Assembly: GCF_007991175.1 (NCBI RefSeq)
Contig: NZ_BJXV01000014.1
Coordinates: forward strand, 1 to 64,000
Direction: 5' to 3'
Length of the DNA stretch: 64,000 nt
Origin: Halovibrio variabilis
Lineage (GTDB): Bacteria > Pseudomonadota > Gammaproteobacteria > Pseudomonadales > Halomonadaceae
This document shows, piece by piece, positions 1 through 8,091 of this stretch (positions are counted from its first letter, which is position 1; each line of letters opens with the position of its first letter). The notes beneath the pieces were generated by a model that saw only the letters and a list, made by a program, of their open reading frames with translations, was not told the origin of the DNA and made no database searches. The position numbers and the translations under genes were made by a program.

Positions 1-359
1 GTTATAAGGCAGAAGTGCTAAGGCGGATTTCAGTGATTAAAGCCGCGCAAAAAGTCGGCGTCAGCCTGGAAGAGATCAAGCGGGCCTTTGAATCGTTACC
101 CAATAACCGCACACCGACGGTTGAAGACTGGCAGCAGCTTTCAAAAAACTGGCAGCAGATGCTGGATGGCCGGATTGCCTACCTACAAAAGCTGCGTAAT
201 AACCTGGCGGGCTGTATAGGCTGTGGCTGCCTGAGCATGACCAGTTGCCCGCTCTATAACCCAGACGACAAACTGGCTGAATCGGGTAGCGGGCCGGTGC
301 TTCTTGATCAGGCTGAGCAAAAAGCGAGAGCCCAACAACAACCAAACGCTAGCTCATAG
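1..359 (+). CDS. soxR: SoxR, redox-sensing MerR-family regulator (3' part; start lies before the window)
   Basis: This is the C-terminal part of a MerR-family redox sensor. The reading frame is open from the first bases (reading from base 3), and the residues before the GTG at 15 (YKAE, then VLRRISVIKAAQ) already match SoxR, so the true start lies upstream of the window. The decisive motif is the [2Fe-2S] cluster site CIGCGCLSMTSC (Cys-X2-Cys-X-Cys-X5-Cys), followed by PLYNP as in known SoxR proteins. SoxR is an oxidant- or redox-cycler-activated transcription factor; its target here cannot be seen. The gene converges on the peptidase-like gene that ends at 396. Identification is firm; only the DNA-binding N-terminus is missing. 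Confidence 0.93.
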   Translation, partial: YKAEVLRRISVIKAAQKVGVSLEEIKRAFESLPNNRTPTVEDWQQLSKNWQQMLDGRIAYLQKLRNNLAGCIGCGCLSMTSCPLYNPDDKLAESGSGPVLLDQAEQKARAQQQPNASS

Positions 360-395
360 CCCTTGATAGCAACCCTGGATAATCACCATCAAGCC

Positions 396-803
396 TCAAT
401 CTATACGGATGAACCACTTGGGCTTGATGCGTCCAAAGACGCGGCGAGTGTTTGTTTTCAAAGATTTTTTGGAATCCAGCACCACGGCCTCCTGCTCACT
501 CCTAACAAATACCACCCAATGCCAGAAAGGCCTGCCCTGCTCCATGCGCCATTTAATCGCCAACAGCGCCTTGTCTGGCAGGCTCTCCCAGGTATCGAAA
601 GGCGTCTGCGTGGGCCCAGCCTTTATATCGAACGCACGTAAAAGTTGACGCACGTACTCGGTGTCTGACCAAAGCGCTGTGTCTTCGGCATGGATACCTA
701 AAGCATTGGCTGTCTCTTTGGCCTGGGCATAGGTAATGCCCGCAAGCACCGCGCATGATGCGATGCCACAACCGGATATTTCTTCTTGGATAACTGGGTT
801 CAT
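396..803 (-). CDS. C39-like cysteine peptidase family protein
   Basis: A small protein of about 135 residues. It carries an N-terminal ISGCGIASCAVLAG segment, which resembles the Cys-containing helix of papain-like C39 peptidases, and a later FWHWVVFVRSEQEAVVLDSKK segment, which resembles the His and Asp part of the same fold. I chose the ATG at 803 because family similarity begins there (MNPVIQEEISGCG). A TTG at 878 would add 25 residues without family character and has no clear ribosome site. No signal peptide or ABC transporter partner is visible, so it is probably a stand-alone cytoplasmic peptidase-like protein of unknown substrate. Fold assignment is moderately confident; activity is inferred. 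Confidence 0.6.
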   Translation of the reverse strand: MNPVIQEEISGCGIASCAVLAGITYAQAKETANALGIHAEDTALWSDTEYVRQLLRAFDIKAGPTQTPFDTWESLPDKALLAIKWRMEQGRPFWHWVVFVRSEQEAVVLDSKKSLKTNTRRVFGRIKPKWFIRID

Positions 804-895
804 AATGTGCCATGGCCTTCGCAAGCCCTCCAGCGGGTTTGGCAACGCTAGCCAAGTAAAACTCGGCAGATAATGCAACAGCAGCTGTTTACGTT

Positions 896-1155
896 TTATT
901 CGTAGTGGCTCCAGAGCCTAAGCACTTTCACCACTCGCTCATCCTCAAGCACTTGGTAGACCAGACGATGCTGTATATTGATGCGGCGTGAATAGGCACC
1001 CGCAAGATCGCCAATGAGCTTCTCAAATGGAGGCGGCTTACGTTAGGGGTTTTCTGCTATCAATGCCAGTAATTGGCATTTGACTTGAGTCCGCTGAATG
1101 CCAGTTTCTTTGCGTCATTATGGGCGTGTTGGGTGTAAACCAGCTTCCATATCAC
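896..1155 (-). pseudogene. Broken YoeB/Txe-family toxin gene
   Basis: Reading the minus strand from a GTG at 1155, which overlaps the antitoxin stop, gives WKLVYTQHAHNDAKKLAFSG, typical of the YoeB/Txe endoribonuclease family. About one third of the way in, one base is missing near the AAGTCAAATGCC stretch and the frame shifts. In the new frame the sequence continues LLALIAENP, a stop (TAA where homologues have Tyr), then RKPPPFEKLIGDLAGAYSRR and INIQHRLVYQVLEDERVV, ending LWSHYE at 896. The conserved C-terminal catalytic core is therefore recognisable but untranslatable. The toxin is dead unless both lesions are sequencing errors. Its antitoxin upstream is intact. Confidence 0.85.
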
Positions 1156-1394
1156 CCGCCCAGCTCCTCATCGCATTCATTCATGGGGGTATTCATCCCC
1201 TCGCGAATAGACTCCCGCATACCGGGTACGGAGAGTAGGTAAAGTGTTTCCTGAATGGCTGACCAATCTTCTCCGGATACCAAGACGGCTTTGTTCCGCT
1301 TACCCATGATGACGATTGGCTGGTGGGACTCGACAGTTTCATCAATTAGCCGATATATGCTGCTGCGCGCCTGAGTGGCTGTGATTACGGTCAT
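1152..1394 (-). CDS. YefM/Phd-family antitoxin
   Basis: An 80-residue protein beginning MTVITATQARSSIYRLIDET, the standard N-terminal DNA-binding fold of the prevent-host-death (Phd/YefM) family. It continues with PIVIMGKRNKAVLVSGEDW and an acidic C-terminus that in this family wraps the partner toxin. It overlaps the start of the broken YoeB-type toxin gene downstream by four bases, the usual antitoxin-first order. In intact systems the antitoxin neutralises the ribosome-dependent RNase and represses its own promoter. Here it is apparently orphaned, which could leave it as a stand-alone repressor or as an antidote to a related toxin elsewhere. Family call is firm; present role is inferred. 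Confidence 0.88.
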   Translation of the reverse strand: MTVITATQARSSIYRLIDETVESHQPIVIMGKRNKAVLVSGEDWSAIQETLYLLSVPGMRESIREGMNTPMNECDEELGG

Positions 1395-1443
1395 GACGCA
1401 CCCGGTGGCCGAGCTCAGGCAGCTTTCGTACGAGGCCTAACCA

Positions 1444-2397
1444 CTAGGCGGGTAAAAACGCATCTAATAGCTCGGCATTAGTGGGATATTTATCCAATAA
1501 CTCAAGCAATTTCTGCGCGCCTTCTACTGGCTTAAGTGTTGTCAACGCCCTACGCAATGTGCGTACTTTTTCAATATCCTTTGCATCAATCAAAATCTCT
1601 TCTCGACGGGTACTGCTTTTGGCAATATCTATCGCAGGGAAAATCCGTTGATTGGCCACTTCTCGGGATAACACCAGTTCCATATTGCCCGTGCCCTTAA
1701 ACTCCTCGAAAATCACCTGATCCATACGGCTTCCCGTATCCACCAGCACGGTGGCCAGAATGGTGAGCGATCCGCCGTTTTCGATCTTTCTCGCAGCGCC
1801 AAACAGTTTTCGTGGTATTTCCATCGCACGGGAATCCAACCCACCCGACATAGTGCGGCCGTTGCCCCGCTGCTCGGCATTATGAACGCGCGAAAGCCTG
1901 GTAAGCGAATCGATCACGATCATCACATCATGCCCCTCGCCTGCTTGCTTTCGCGCCGACTCAAGCAGCTTATCGGCCATACGCACATGGTGTGTGTAGG
2001 TTTCGTCTGACGACGAGGCATGCACCTCTGCCGACACGCTGCGCTTAAAATCGGTCACTTCTTCCGGGCGCTCATCTATCAGCAAGGCATACAGCTTTAT
2101 GTCAGGATGCGCCTCGGCCACGGCCTGACAGATATGTTTTAACATCGTCGTTTTGCCAGAGCCTGGCGGCGCCACAATCAACCCCCGCTGCCCCATCCCA
2201 ATGGGCGTAATCAAATCCATCGCTCGCGCAGTACGCTCTTGAGAGCCAGGCTCTAAATAGATGCGTGGGGAAGGATGAATCGCGACGCCATTTAAAAAAC
2301 GTTTTTCGGGATCGTTAGGGAATTGATCTTCAACTTCGTCGGTGGGCTTGGTATCTATCTCTTTTTTTGCCTTCAGACCTAGTGTTTTTCTCGTCAT
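1444..2397 (-). CDS. Short Rho-like helicase ATPase lacking the N-terminal RNA-binding domain
   Basis: A 317-residue protein that matches the ATPase core of transcription terminator Rho. It has APPGSGKT (P-loop, about residues 76-83), LLIDERPEEVTD, the Walker B stretch MIVIDSLTRLSR, SGGLDSRAMEIPRKLFGAAR, GTGNMELVLSR and VANQRIFPAID. Canonical Rho is about 420 residues. Here the first 35 or so residues are a lysine- and acid-rich tail, and the helix bundle plus cold-shock-like primary RNA-binding domain is absent. The protein joins the core directly at FLNGVAIHPSPRIYLEPGS. It is probably a paralogue of the housekeeping rho, which should be elsewhere in the genome. It could hexamerise alone, mix with Rho as a modulator, or be an accessory factor; none of this can be decided from sequence. 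Confidence 0.85.
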   Translation of the reverse strand: MTRKTLGLKAKKEIDTKPTDEVEDQFPNDPEKRFLNGVAIHPSPRIYLEPGSQERTARAMDLITPIGMGQRGLIVAPPGSGKTTMLKHICQAVAEAHPDIKLYALLIDERPEEVTDFKRSVSAEVHASSSDETYTHHVRMADKLLESARKQAGEGHDVMIVIDSLTRLSRVHNAEQRGNGRTMSGGLDSRAMEIPRKLFGAARKIENGGSLTILATVLVDTGSRMDQVIFEEFKGTGNMELVLSREVANQRIFPAIDIAKSSTRREEILIDAKDIEKVRTLRRALTTLKPVEGAQKLLELLDKYPTNAELLDAFLPA

Positions 2398-2491
2398 AAT
2401 ATCGGTGGATCGCCTTTAATAATTTGAATTCATGGAATAACTGCAGCGCTTTGAAAAATGATATTGGTCACGCAGCGACGTCTGCCCATTC

Positions 2492-3066
2492 TTAGTAGCG
2501 GCCAGGTTTAGAGTCAGAAGTAACTTTATCGTGTTTTTCTGCCAGTTGCTTAGCATAGGCTGGAGGGGGCAGCCCACCAAGACTCTTCTTCGGTCTTTCC
2601 TCGTTGTACTCCAGTCACCACTCCTTGGTGACGACCTTGGCATGATGAAGGCTGGTGAACTAATGCACATTCAGACATTCATCTATAAAGTGACCATTGA
2701 ACGTTTCGACGTAGGCGTTTTAATTATGTTTCCAAGTTCAATTAAAAAAGGACAACAACACGCTGATGAGCCCACGTCAACATAGCGCCCACAGAATTAA
2801 TTGCCATTATCAGTACGAATGGCGTTAGGTAGCCTACGCTGCAGCAATAGGTGGTTCAGAATCCGCATTAATGACAGTCCACAAATGGCACGCTCGGGCA
2901 CGATGGCTACTGCTTCAAAGGTACCATCATCGACAACGACTATGTTCTATATCACTCGTCTCTCAACAGTACGATCAAATACAAAATACATTGACCAGAC
3001 CTAATTGGCGGCACAAGAGCGACTCAGTGGCTTCCGCTCCGCAATGGGAACCTTCTTGCACTTGCA
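2492..3066 (-). mobile_element. Decayed IS3-family transposase (orfB relic)
   Basis: Minus-strand translation in shifting frames recovers an IS3-family integrase core. Segments include VWSMYFVFDRTVERRVI, VVVDDGTFEAVAIVPERAI (first catalytic Asp), LPNAIRTDNGN (second Asp), NAYVERSNGHFIDECLN (catalytic Glu), then FTSLHHAKVVTKEW and NEERPKKSLGGLPPPAYAKQ at the C-terminal end. Several in-frame stops and at least one frameshift interrupt it, so no transposase can be made. The orfA part and clear terminal inverted repeats are not seen. Bases 3067-3331, between this relic and the HEPN gene, hold no gene I can support. It marks the accessory nature of the 0.4-5.6 kb stretch. Confidence 0.8.
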
Positions 3067-3331
3067 TCATTTTACCTGTGATTAAGCGCCGACATAGAGG
3101 CGCTCGGCACGCTCATAATTGAGCTGCTCGCTAGCATAACTCCTTAATGGGCAGTTCAGCCTCTACTTCGCCCAAAACTATGGAATATTCTTCACTGAAA
3201 CACTTCCACATATCCAATTTCCTTGTTAGCAAAATCAGTCTCTAAAGTCTAGCGCCACTCCATCAGGGGAGACATCGACTTAATTCTTGTGTAACAGGAG
3301 CAATTGCAGAAATATCTAGTTTATGCAATTG

Positions 3332-3955
3332 TTAGGCGATTTCTTTTAACAAAAATTCTTCATTTACTAAAAAAAGATCAATTTCTTTTACAAGTATATC
3401 CATGGCAGCGTTCACAGAGTCGATATATTTAATTACATTGGCCATATCAGGGACTATTGAGTTTTCACCATGTGCAATGCTGTTTCTAATACTGACTAGC
3501 CGATCAATGTCACTCATTTTGTCTGAAAAAGCTCTGTGGTTAAACCCAAACATTTCGCATAATTCTTTCAAGACATCACTTTTTAAGTTAGATCTCGTAT
3601 TTATCTTACTGTTAAATTTTATTGAATTTTTATATAGTAATTTAAATTTTTCCGTGAAATCAATTCGTTGATCGAAAGATTGTTTACCACTTAAAGTCTT
3701 GTACGACTCACCAAGACCAACAACAACTAATTTTGTGGGTATATTTTCAGGATGTAGCTCGAGTGTATTTAAGTGTGAAATTAAAGCTTTTAGGGAGCTA
3801 ACAACGAACCCCTCCCAATGTGCATAAATCATAGGTATGCACATTCGACACCAAAGACTTTCGTCTGTACTAATCGCTATTTTTTTAAATTTGGCAAATT
3901 CGCCGTCTCGCCAGCTATTGTTTTCAACTATTTCTTCGACAACTTTATGAGCCAC
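3332..3955 (-). CDS. HEPN-domain protein, putative RNase of a DUF262/HEPN pair (MAE_28990-like)
   Basis: About 207 residues, mostly alpha-helical and low in GC. Near the C-terminus it carries RNSIAH (about residues 157-162), the R-X4-H motif that forms the active site of HEPN ribonucleases. The upstream segment WCRMCIPMIYAHWEGFV is typical of the MAE_28990/MAE_18760-type HEPN families. I prefer the GTG at 3955 because GGAG lies 7 bases before it; the longer GTG at 3973 has no ribosome site. With that start it overlaps the end of the DUF262 gene by 11 bases, so the two are translationally coupled. HEPN proteins in such pairs cut RNA as toxins or phage-defence effectors. RNase activity and defence role are inference. 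Confidence 0.72.
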   Translation of the reverse strand: MAHKVVEEIVENNSWRDGEFAKFKKIAISTDESLWCRMCIPMIYAHWEGFVVSSLKALISHLNTLELHPENIPTKLVVVGLGESYKTLSGKQSFDQRIDFTEKFKLLYKNSIKFNSKINTRSNLKSDVLKELCEMFGFNHRAFSDKMSDIDRLVSIRNSIAHGENSIVPDMANVIKYIDSVNAAMDILVKEIDLFLVNEEFLLKEIA

Positions 3956-4994
3956 TGAAAATCTCCAGTGCACGATTCATACGGTTTCTAATCCGCATAT
4001 TTGAAAATGTGCTGGTTCCAATGTCGTTATATTCTTGATCACTCTGCAGCTTATCAATTAAACTGAATATATGATCCTGATTACCTGAAAAGTCATCCAT
4101 AACTTTAGGCAATGCGTATGATATAGAGTCAAATATATGTAACGCAAAATTACCTTTCGGTCTAAAAACACCCTTCCCATACTTATTGTTAAGTATTTTT
4201 ATTAACTCAACGAAGGATTCTTTTTCTTCCTCAAGATCAAATAATATTTCACCTTTAGAGACTGACTGCATAAACTCAGTTAAAAATTGCGGGACTGTTG
4301 TTTTAAATTCTTTTGTTAGATACTTAAATGCAAAGTAACGCAAACTTAGCTCTTCCAAAAACATCTGCTCCTTTTTAGTATCGCTTGGACTAATAAGGCT
4401 TTCAAATTCTGGTAGCTGTGCAATCTCCTTAAGAATCTTGTTTAGATCAACATCATATGCTCGAAAAATACAATTTCTAATTTCCTGATCAGACAGAGGG
4501 CTTGAACCAGTATTCAATCGATTAAATAGCTCATATCTAATATCTTCTTTGCTATCCCATTTAACAATTTCGACTCTACATACCGATCTTTTAATAGTAG
4601 TTTTAAGCTTTATTGGCATACTATCAATTGTTACACCTTCAAGCTCTTTTACTATTTCACCTTGAGTAAGTGTAGAATTGTTCTTTTCTGGCATACTTTC
4701 TAACAATCCAAAAAATGCAAATATTGTTGATATCCGCTGTAGTCCATCTACAACTTCCCACCGCCCATCGTCATCTTCAGCAACAAAAATAGGTGGGATT
4801 GGAATTCCTAAAAGAACAGATTCTATAAATCTAGTTTTCTGAAAATCCGACCATCGAAAAACACGTTGATACTCTGGGGTAATGAATAAGTCGCCATCTT
4901 CAAAAATATTCATTAGCTCACCGAAAGACATATCTAATCTATCAGTTTTTAACGTATTCCTTTTTTTCGTTACTACGTCTACTAAGTCAGCCAA
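3945..4994 (-). CDS. DUF262-domain protein (ParB/Srx-like, GmrSD N-terminal type)
   Basis: A 349-residue protein with an N-terminal DUF262 domain: ITPEYQRVFRWSDFQKTRFIE, then GIPIPPIFVAED and WEVVDGLQRIST (DGLQR about residues 83-87). The family is related to ParB-like nucleotidases and is found in type IV restriction enzymes such as GmrS. The C-terminal half is helical and carries no recognisable HNH (DUF1524) domain, so the effector may instead be the HEPN partner encoded next. Translation starts at TTG 4994, with GGAG seven bases upstream. Base composition is much more AT-rich than the flanking cobalamin genes, a sign of transfer. Likely the sensor or regulatory half of a two-gene defence or toxin-antitoxin module. 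Confidence 0.75.
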   Translation of the reverse strand: MADLVDVVTKKRNTLKTDRLDMSFGELMNIFEDGDLFITPEYQRVFRWSDFQKTRFIESVLLGIPIPPIFVAEDDDGRWEVVDGLQRISTIFAFFGLLESMPEKNNSTLTQGEIVKELEGVTIDSMPIKLKTTIKRSVCRVEIVKWDSKEDIRYELFNRLNTGSSPLSDQEIRNCIFRAYDVDLNKILKEIAQLPEFESLISPSDTKKEQMFLEELSLRYFAFKYLTKEFKTTVPQFLTEFMQSVSKGEILFDLEEEKESFVELIKILNNKYGKGVFRPKGNFALHIFDSISYALPKVMDDFSGNQDHIFSLIDKLQSDQEYNDIGTSTFSNMRIRNRMNRALEIFSGS

Positions 4995-5635
4995 TTTATC
5001 ACTCCATTATTCATCTATAATTCTCGTTTAACATCAAGCATACGCTTTACCACATAACAGCTATAAAAGCGACAGCACATTCGTTAATGTTATGTAACCC
5101 TCTATAAAACACAACACATTAATTTCAACTATTTGATTGCTCGGTAATGTATCCAAAATTCGCGTACTTTCTCATTTGCTCTCTTCAATCATACTTTATT
5201 CACAAATTTACTTTAGGTCACGCAATAATTTGATGAAATTGGCTAGCCAAAGGTCTTAATAGGATTTTGGTGGCATCTTCGTCTTGCGTTAAATTGATTA
5301 TCTAGAGGAAAAGAGGCATCGCATGGGTTTCGTTTCGTTCGAAAGAAGAAGCCAACTCAGGTACTGATGCTTATTAAAGGTAACTGGCGTGGCCCTCTTC
5401 GCAGATGCCTTTTGACTCGTTCCTTGCCAAGCGTTACGCGCGCCACACCTTCTCAATCTTTTGATTTCAATGGTTTTTTAGTGCATAGCGAGCGAAGCCC
5501 AATCGTAATAGTGGCCTGGCACTCTATTGGGCTGGATTGTTTATGTGGCTAGGTCTTCGCGCTCTGAAGCGCCCTCCCACAACACCGGTGCAACACCACT
5601 GATGCAGTGACGGGATTGAGGGAGGCGCCTTGGGT
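4995..5635. other. Gene-poor, AT-rich intergenic stretch
   Basis: No coding sequence is supported here. The left part (about 4995-5250) is AT-rich and probably contains the promoter of the DUF262/HEPN pair. An inverted repeat (AGCCCAAT at 5496-5503, ATTGGGCT at 5526-5533) with a smaller internal AGTG/CACT pair could fold into a hairpin. At 5556-5582 lies one arm of a repeat also found near 48.85 kb. A 61-codon open frame at 5367-5552 has no family resemblance and overlaps the hairpin, so I do not call it a gene. Confidence 0.5.
5556..5582. repeat. Single arm of a REP-like repeat
   Basis: These 27 bases (starting TTCGCGC and ending CCCTCCCACAA) differ by one base from the right arm of the inverted repeat at 48850-48876. 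Only one arm is seen here. Shared sequence at two distant intergenic sites suggests a dispersed REP or MITE-like family of this genome. Confidence 0.6.
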
Positions 5636-6076
5636 TTATGCTTTCAGAACGTAACGGAGGGTTTCAACCACTTGATCGGTAGTAGTGCACCAGGCTTGCG
5701 CACCAGCATCGACTTCTTTCAGCGGGTGGATAATATCTTCGCTGTGCAGGGTGATGTAGGGCTTGGCTAGGGCTGCGCAATAACCTGCGTCGAAGGCGGC
5801 GTTCCACTGTTTGTATTTGTCGCCGAAGCGTACGACGACCAGATCGGCCTGTTCGATCATCGTGCGGGTGCGGATGGCGTTGACCTTGGAGGACTGGTGG
5901 TCGCGCCAGAAGCCATTTTCGGGTTTGCCGAGGTGGTCACCGGCTGCGTCCGAGGCGTCGTGATCGGTCACCGGGGCGGTGAAGACGATGTCCAGGCCTG
6001 CCGCGTCGGCGCCGCGCTGGATTTCGTCGCGCCAGTCGGTGTGGATCTCGCCGGATAGATAAACGTAAAAGCTCAT
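5636..6076 (-). CDS. ytoQ: YtoQ family protein
   Basis: A 146-residue protein that matches the YtoQ family from its first residues (MSFYVYLSGEIHTDWRDEI). It has the nucleoside deoxyribosyltransferase-like features VNAIRTRTMIEQADLVVVRFGDKYKQWNAAFDAGYC and a C-terminal WCTTTDQVVETLRY. The fold suggests nucleoside or nucleotide binding, but no reaction is established for YtoQ. It starts at ATG 6076 and is followed 74 bases upstream on the same strand by cobF, so it may be read through from the cobalamin operon or have its own promoter. Family identification is good; function is unknown. Confidence 0.85.
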   Translation of the reverse strand: MSFYVYLSGEIHTDWRDEIQRGADAAGLDIVFTAPVTDHDASDAAGDHLGKPENGFWRDHQSSKVNAIRTRTMIEQADLVVVRFGDKYKQWNAAFDAGYCAALAKPYITLHSEDIIHPLKEVDAGAQAWCTTTDQVVETLRYVLKA

Positions 6077-6149
6077 GGTCGCTCCTAAAACGCAGTCATT
6101 TAGTCGATGCGGTTATTTTATGGAAAAACATTCCATATTGATACCGGCG

Positions 6150-6914
6150 TCATATCAGCGGCTGCTTGGCCAGCAGGTAGATATCCATGATCCAGCCGTG
6201 CTGTTCACGCAGGCTGACGCGGCGCTGGATGATGTCGTCGCTGACCTCGCTTAGCCAGCCTTTGATCAAGCACTGTTTTTCCATGCCCAGGTAGGCGCCC
6301 CACCAGATGTAGGTATCTTTGTCGGGCAACGCAGTAAAGGCTCCGCCGCTGTCGAGCATGACGGCGACCGTGGCGGCGTCGCTTGGCCAGCCGCGTTCGC
6401 GCAGGCGGCGGCCGGTGGTGATCTGGATGGGCTCGGCCAAGGCGTTCAGCGGTATGCGGTGTTCGGCGGTGAGCACCTGCAGGCTGGTGATGCCCGGCAC
6501 CACTTCGACGTCTACTTGTCCCCCGGCGGCGCTCAGGCGTTCGGCGATGCGCAGGCTGCTGTCGTAAAGCGAGGGGTCGCCCCAGATCAGCATGCCGACC
6601 CGCCCGCCTTCGGGCAGGTGGCGCGCCATCAGAGATGCCCACACCTCGGCGATGGCGTGGTGCCATTCATCTACGGCGCCCAGGTAATCGCCCCGCTCGC
6701 CTCGCTTAGGCAGGTCGAACTCGACGATTCGGGCCTGCTCGGGCTCGCGCAGCAGGGTTTGGCACAGCAGGCGGCGCAGGTCGACCAGGTCGCTTTTGGC
6801 TTCGCCTTTGCGCGGCAGCAGGATCAGGTCGGCGTCATTGAGGGCGCGCACGGCGGCGAGCGTGACGTGGTCCGGGTTGCCCGTGCCGATGCCGATCAGC
6901 GAAAGCGTCGTCAT
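6150..6914 (-). CDS. cobF: CobF, precorrin-6A synthase (deacetylating)
   Basis: A 254-residue SAM-dependent methyltransferase of the corrin/tetrapyrrole family: [22 protein letters not shown] at the N-terminus and [13 protein letters not shown] in the middle. CobF methylates precorrin-5 at C1 and releases acetate, giving precorrin-6A. It is specific to the aerobic cobalamin route. It is the last gene of the minus-strand operon and overlaps cobM by four bases (ATGA), indicating translational coupling. Its presence with cobG, cobN and cobK settles that this organism uses the aerobic, late-cobalt-insertion pathway. Confidence 0.93.
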   Translation of the reverse strand: MTTLSLIGIGTGNPDHVTLAAVRALNDADLILLPRKGEAKSDLVDLRRLLCQTLLREPEQARIVEFDLPKRGERGDYLGAVDEWHHAIAEVWASLMARHLPEGGRVGMLIWGDPSLYDSSLRIAERLSAAGGQVDVEVVPGITSLQVLTAEHRIPLNALAEPIQITTGRRLRERGWPSDAATVAVMLDSGGAFTALPDKDTYIWWGAYLGMEKQCLIKGWLSEVSDDIIQRRVSLREQHGWIMDIYLLAKQPLI

Positions 6915-7714
6915 CCGTCACGGCCCTCCTCGTCTGGTAGGTTGGCAAACGGCGAGTCCGCGGACTGTGGCCGAAAGCGGCGGTCGTAGCCCACGGCGTA
7001 CAGCGCGCTCTCCTGGAAGTCCTGGCTCTCGAGCACCGGCCCGACGAGAATCAGCGCCGTGCGCTGCAGCGTGTTGGCGGCTAACGCCTCAACGGTGGAT
7101 AGGCGCCCTCTGATGATTTTTTCATCGGGCCAGCTGGCACGCCACACAATGACCACGGGGCAGTCACTGCCGTAGTACGGCGTAAGTGACTCCACCACGC
7201 TTTCGAGGTTATGAACCGACAGGTGAATCGCCAGCGTCGCGCCGGTTTGGGCAAAGTTGGCCAGGGTTTCGTTGTCCGGCATGGCGCTGGCACGCCCGGA
7301 GGTCCGGGTCAGCACCACCGATTGCGCCACGCCCGGCAGGGTCAGCTCCTGGCCCAAACTGGCCGCAGCGGCGGCAAAGGACGGTACGCCGGGGGTAATA
7401 GTGTAGGGAATCTCCAGCGCGCGCAGGCGGCGGGTCTGCTCCCCCACCGCCGACCATACCGATAGGTCCCCCGAGTGCAGTCGCACGACATCCTGCTCAG
7501 CCGCGTGGGCAGCCTGGATTTCCTGGATGATTTCGTCCAGCGACAGCGGCGCAGTGTTGACGATGCGCGCCCCTGGCGGGCAGTGCTCTAGCAGTTCTTC
7601 CGGCACCAGCGAGCCTGCGTAGAGGCACACCGGGCTCGCGGCAATCAGGTCGCGTCCGCGCAGCGTAATCAGGTCCGGGGCGCCTGGCCCGGCGCCGATG
7701 AAATGAACGGTCAT
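6911..7714 (-). CDS. cobM: CobM, precorrin-4 C11-methyltransferase
   Basis: A 267-residue tetrapyrrole methyltransferase opening [20 protein letters not shown], with [16 protein letters not shown] (the GDxxxW-type SAM site of CobM/CbiF), [16 protein letters not shown] and [17 protein letters not shown]. It methylates precorrin-4 at C11 to give precorrin-5, the substrate of CobF encoded next. The start at 7714 overlaps the cobE stop by four bases, and the stop overlaps the cobF start by four bases. Length and motifs are full and normal. Confidence 0.95.
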   Translation of the reverse strand: MTVHFIGAGPGAPDLITLRGRDLIAASPVCLYAGSLVPEELLEHCPPGARIVNTAPLSLDEIIQEIQAAHAAEQDVVRLHSGDLSVWSAVGEQTRRLRALEIPYTITPGVPSFAAAAASLGQELTLPGVAQSVVLTRTSGRASAMPDNETLANFAQTGATLAIHLSVHNLESVVESLTPYYGSDCPVVIVWRASWPDEKIIRGRLSTVEALAANTLQRTALILVGPVLESQDFQESALYAVGYDRRFRPQSADSPFANLPDEEGRDG

Positions 7715-8091
7715 AATGATGTTCCTATGGCGATGGCCGCCGTTGCCTGCCGGTCAGCGGAAATGTGCCGTGGGCCGAGCAGCTCTGCCCCTGGCCCGGC
7801 GGCCAACAACGCCACCGCTTCGGCCACGCTGCCCGTCCCCCGCGCCTGCAGGCTTTGCGCGGATTGCGTGAGAGTAGTGACGCTTGGCAGGTGCGCATCG
7901 GCGACCAGGATGACATTCAGGCAACGCGCCTGGCCGAGGCTTTGCACCAGCGGGCGCATGGATTGCGTCGCGGCCAGGGCGTCGATGGCCCCAAAGCGCT
8001 GGGTCAGCGTATCGAGTAACGCCGCCAGCGAGGCGAGCGACGCACCGCGACGAAAACCAAAGCCCACGACTTTTCGCTCCTGCCCGCTCAT
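7711..8091 (-). CDS. cobE: CobE / CbiG C-terminal-like cobalamin biosynthesis protein
   Basis: A 126-residue protein beginning [27 protein letters not shown] and ending near [18 protein letters not shown], matching CobE and the C-terminal domain of CbiG. I chose ATG 8091 because its ATG overlaps the cobL stop (ATGA) and because homology begins there; an open frame continues further upstream but lies inside cobL. CobE is a small protein required in aerobic cobalamin makers; its exact reaction is not settled. It sits between cobL and cobM in a tightly coupled operon. Confidence 0.85.
   Translation of the reverse strand: MSGQERKVVGFGFRRGASLASLAALLDTLTQRFGAIDALAATQSMRPLVQSLGQARCLNVILVADAHLPSVTTLTQSAQSLQARGTGSVAEAVALLAAGPGAELLGPRHISADRQATAAIAIGTSL

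Noticed and set aside
2416..2670. Open frame over the IS relic
   Set aside because: It is out of frame with the recognisable transposase segments.
5367..5552. A 61-codon open frame in the gap before ytoQ
   Set aside because: No family match, no convincing ribosome site, and it runs into the hairpin and repeat.
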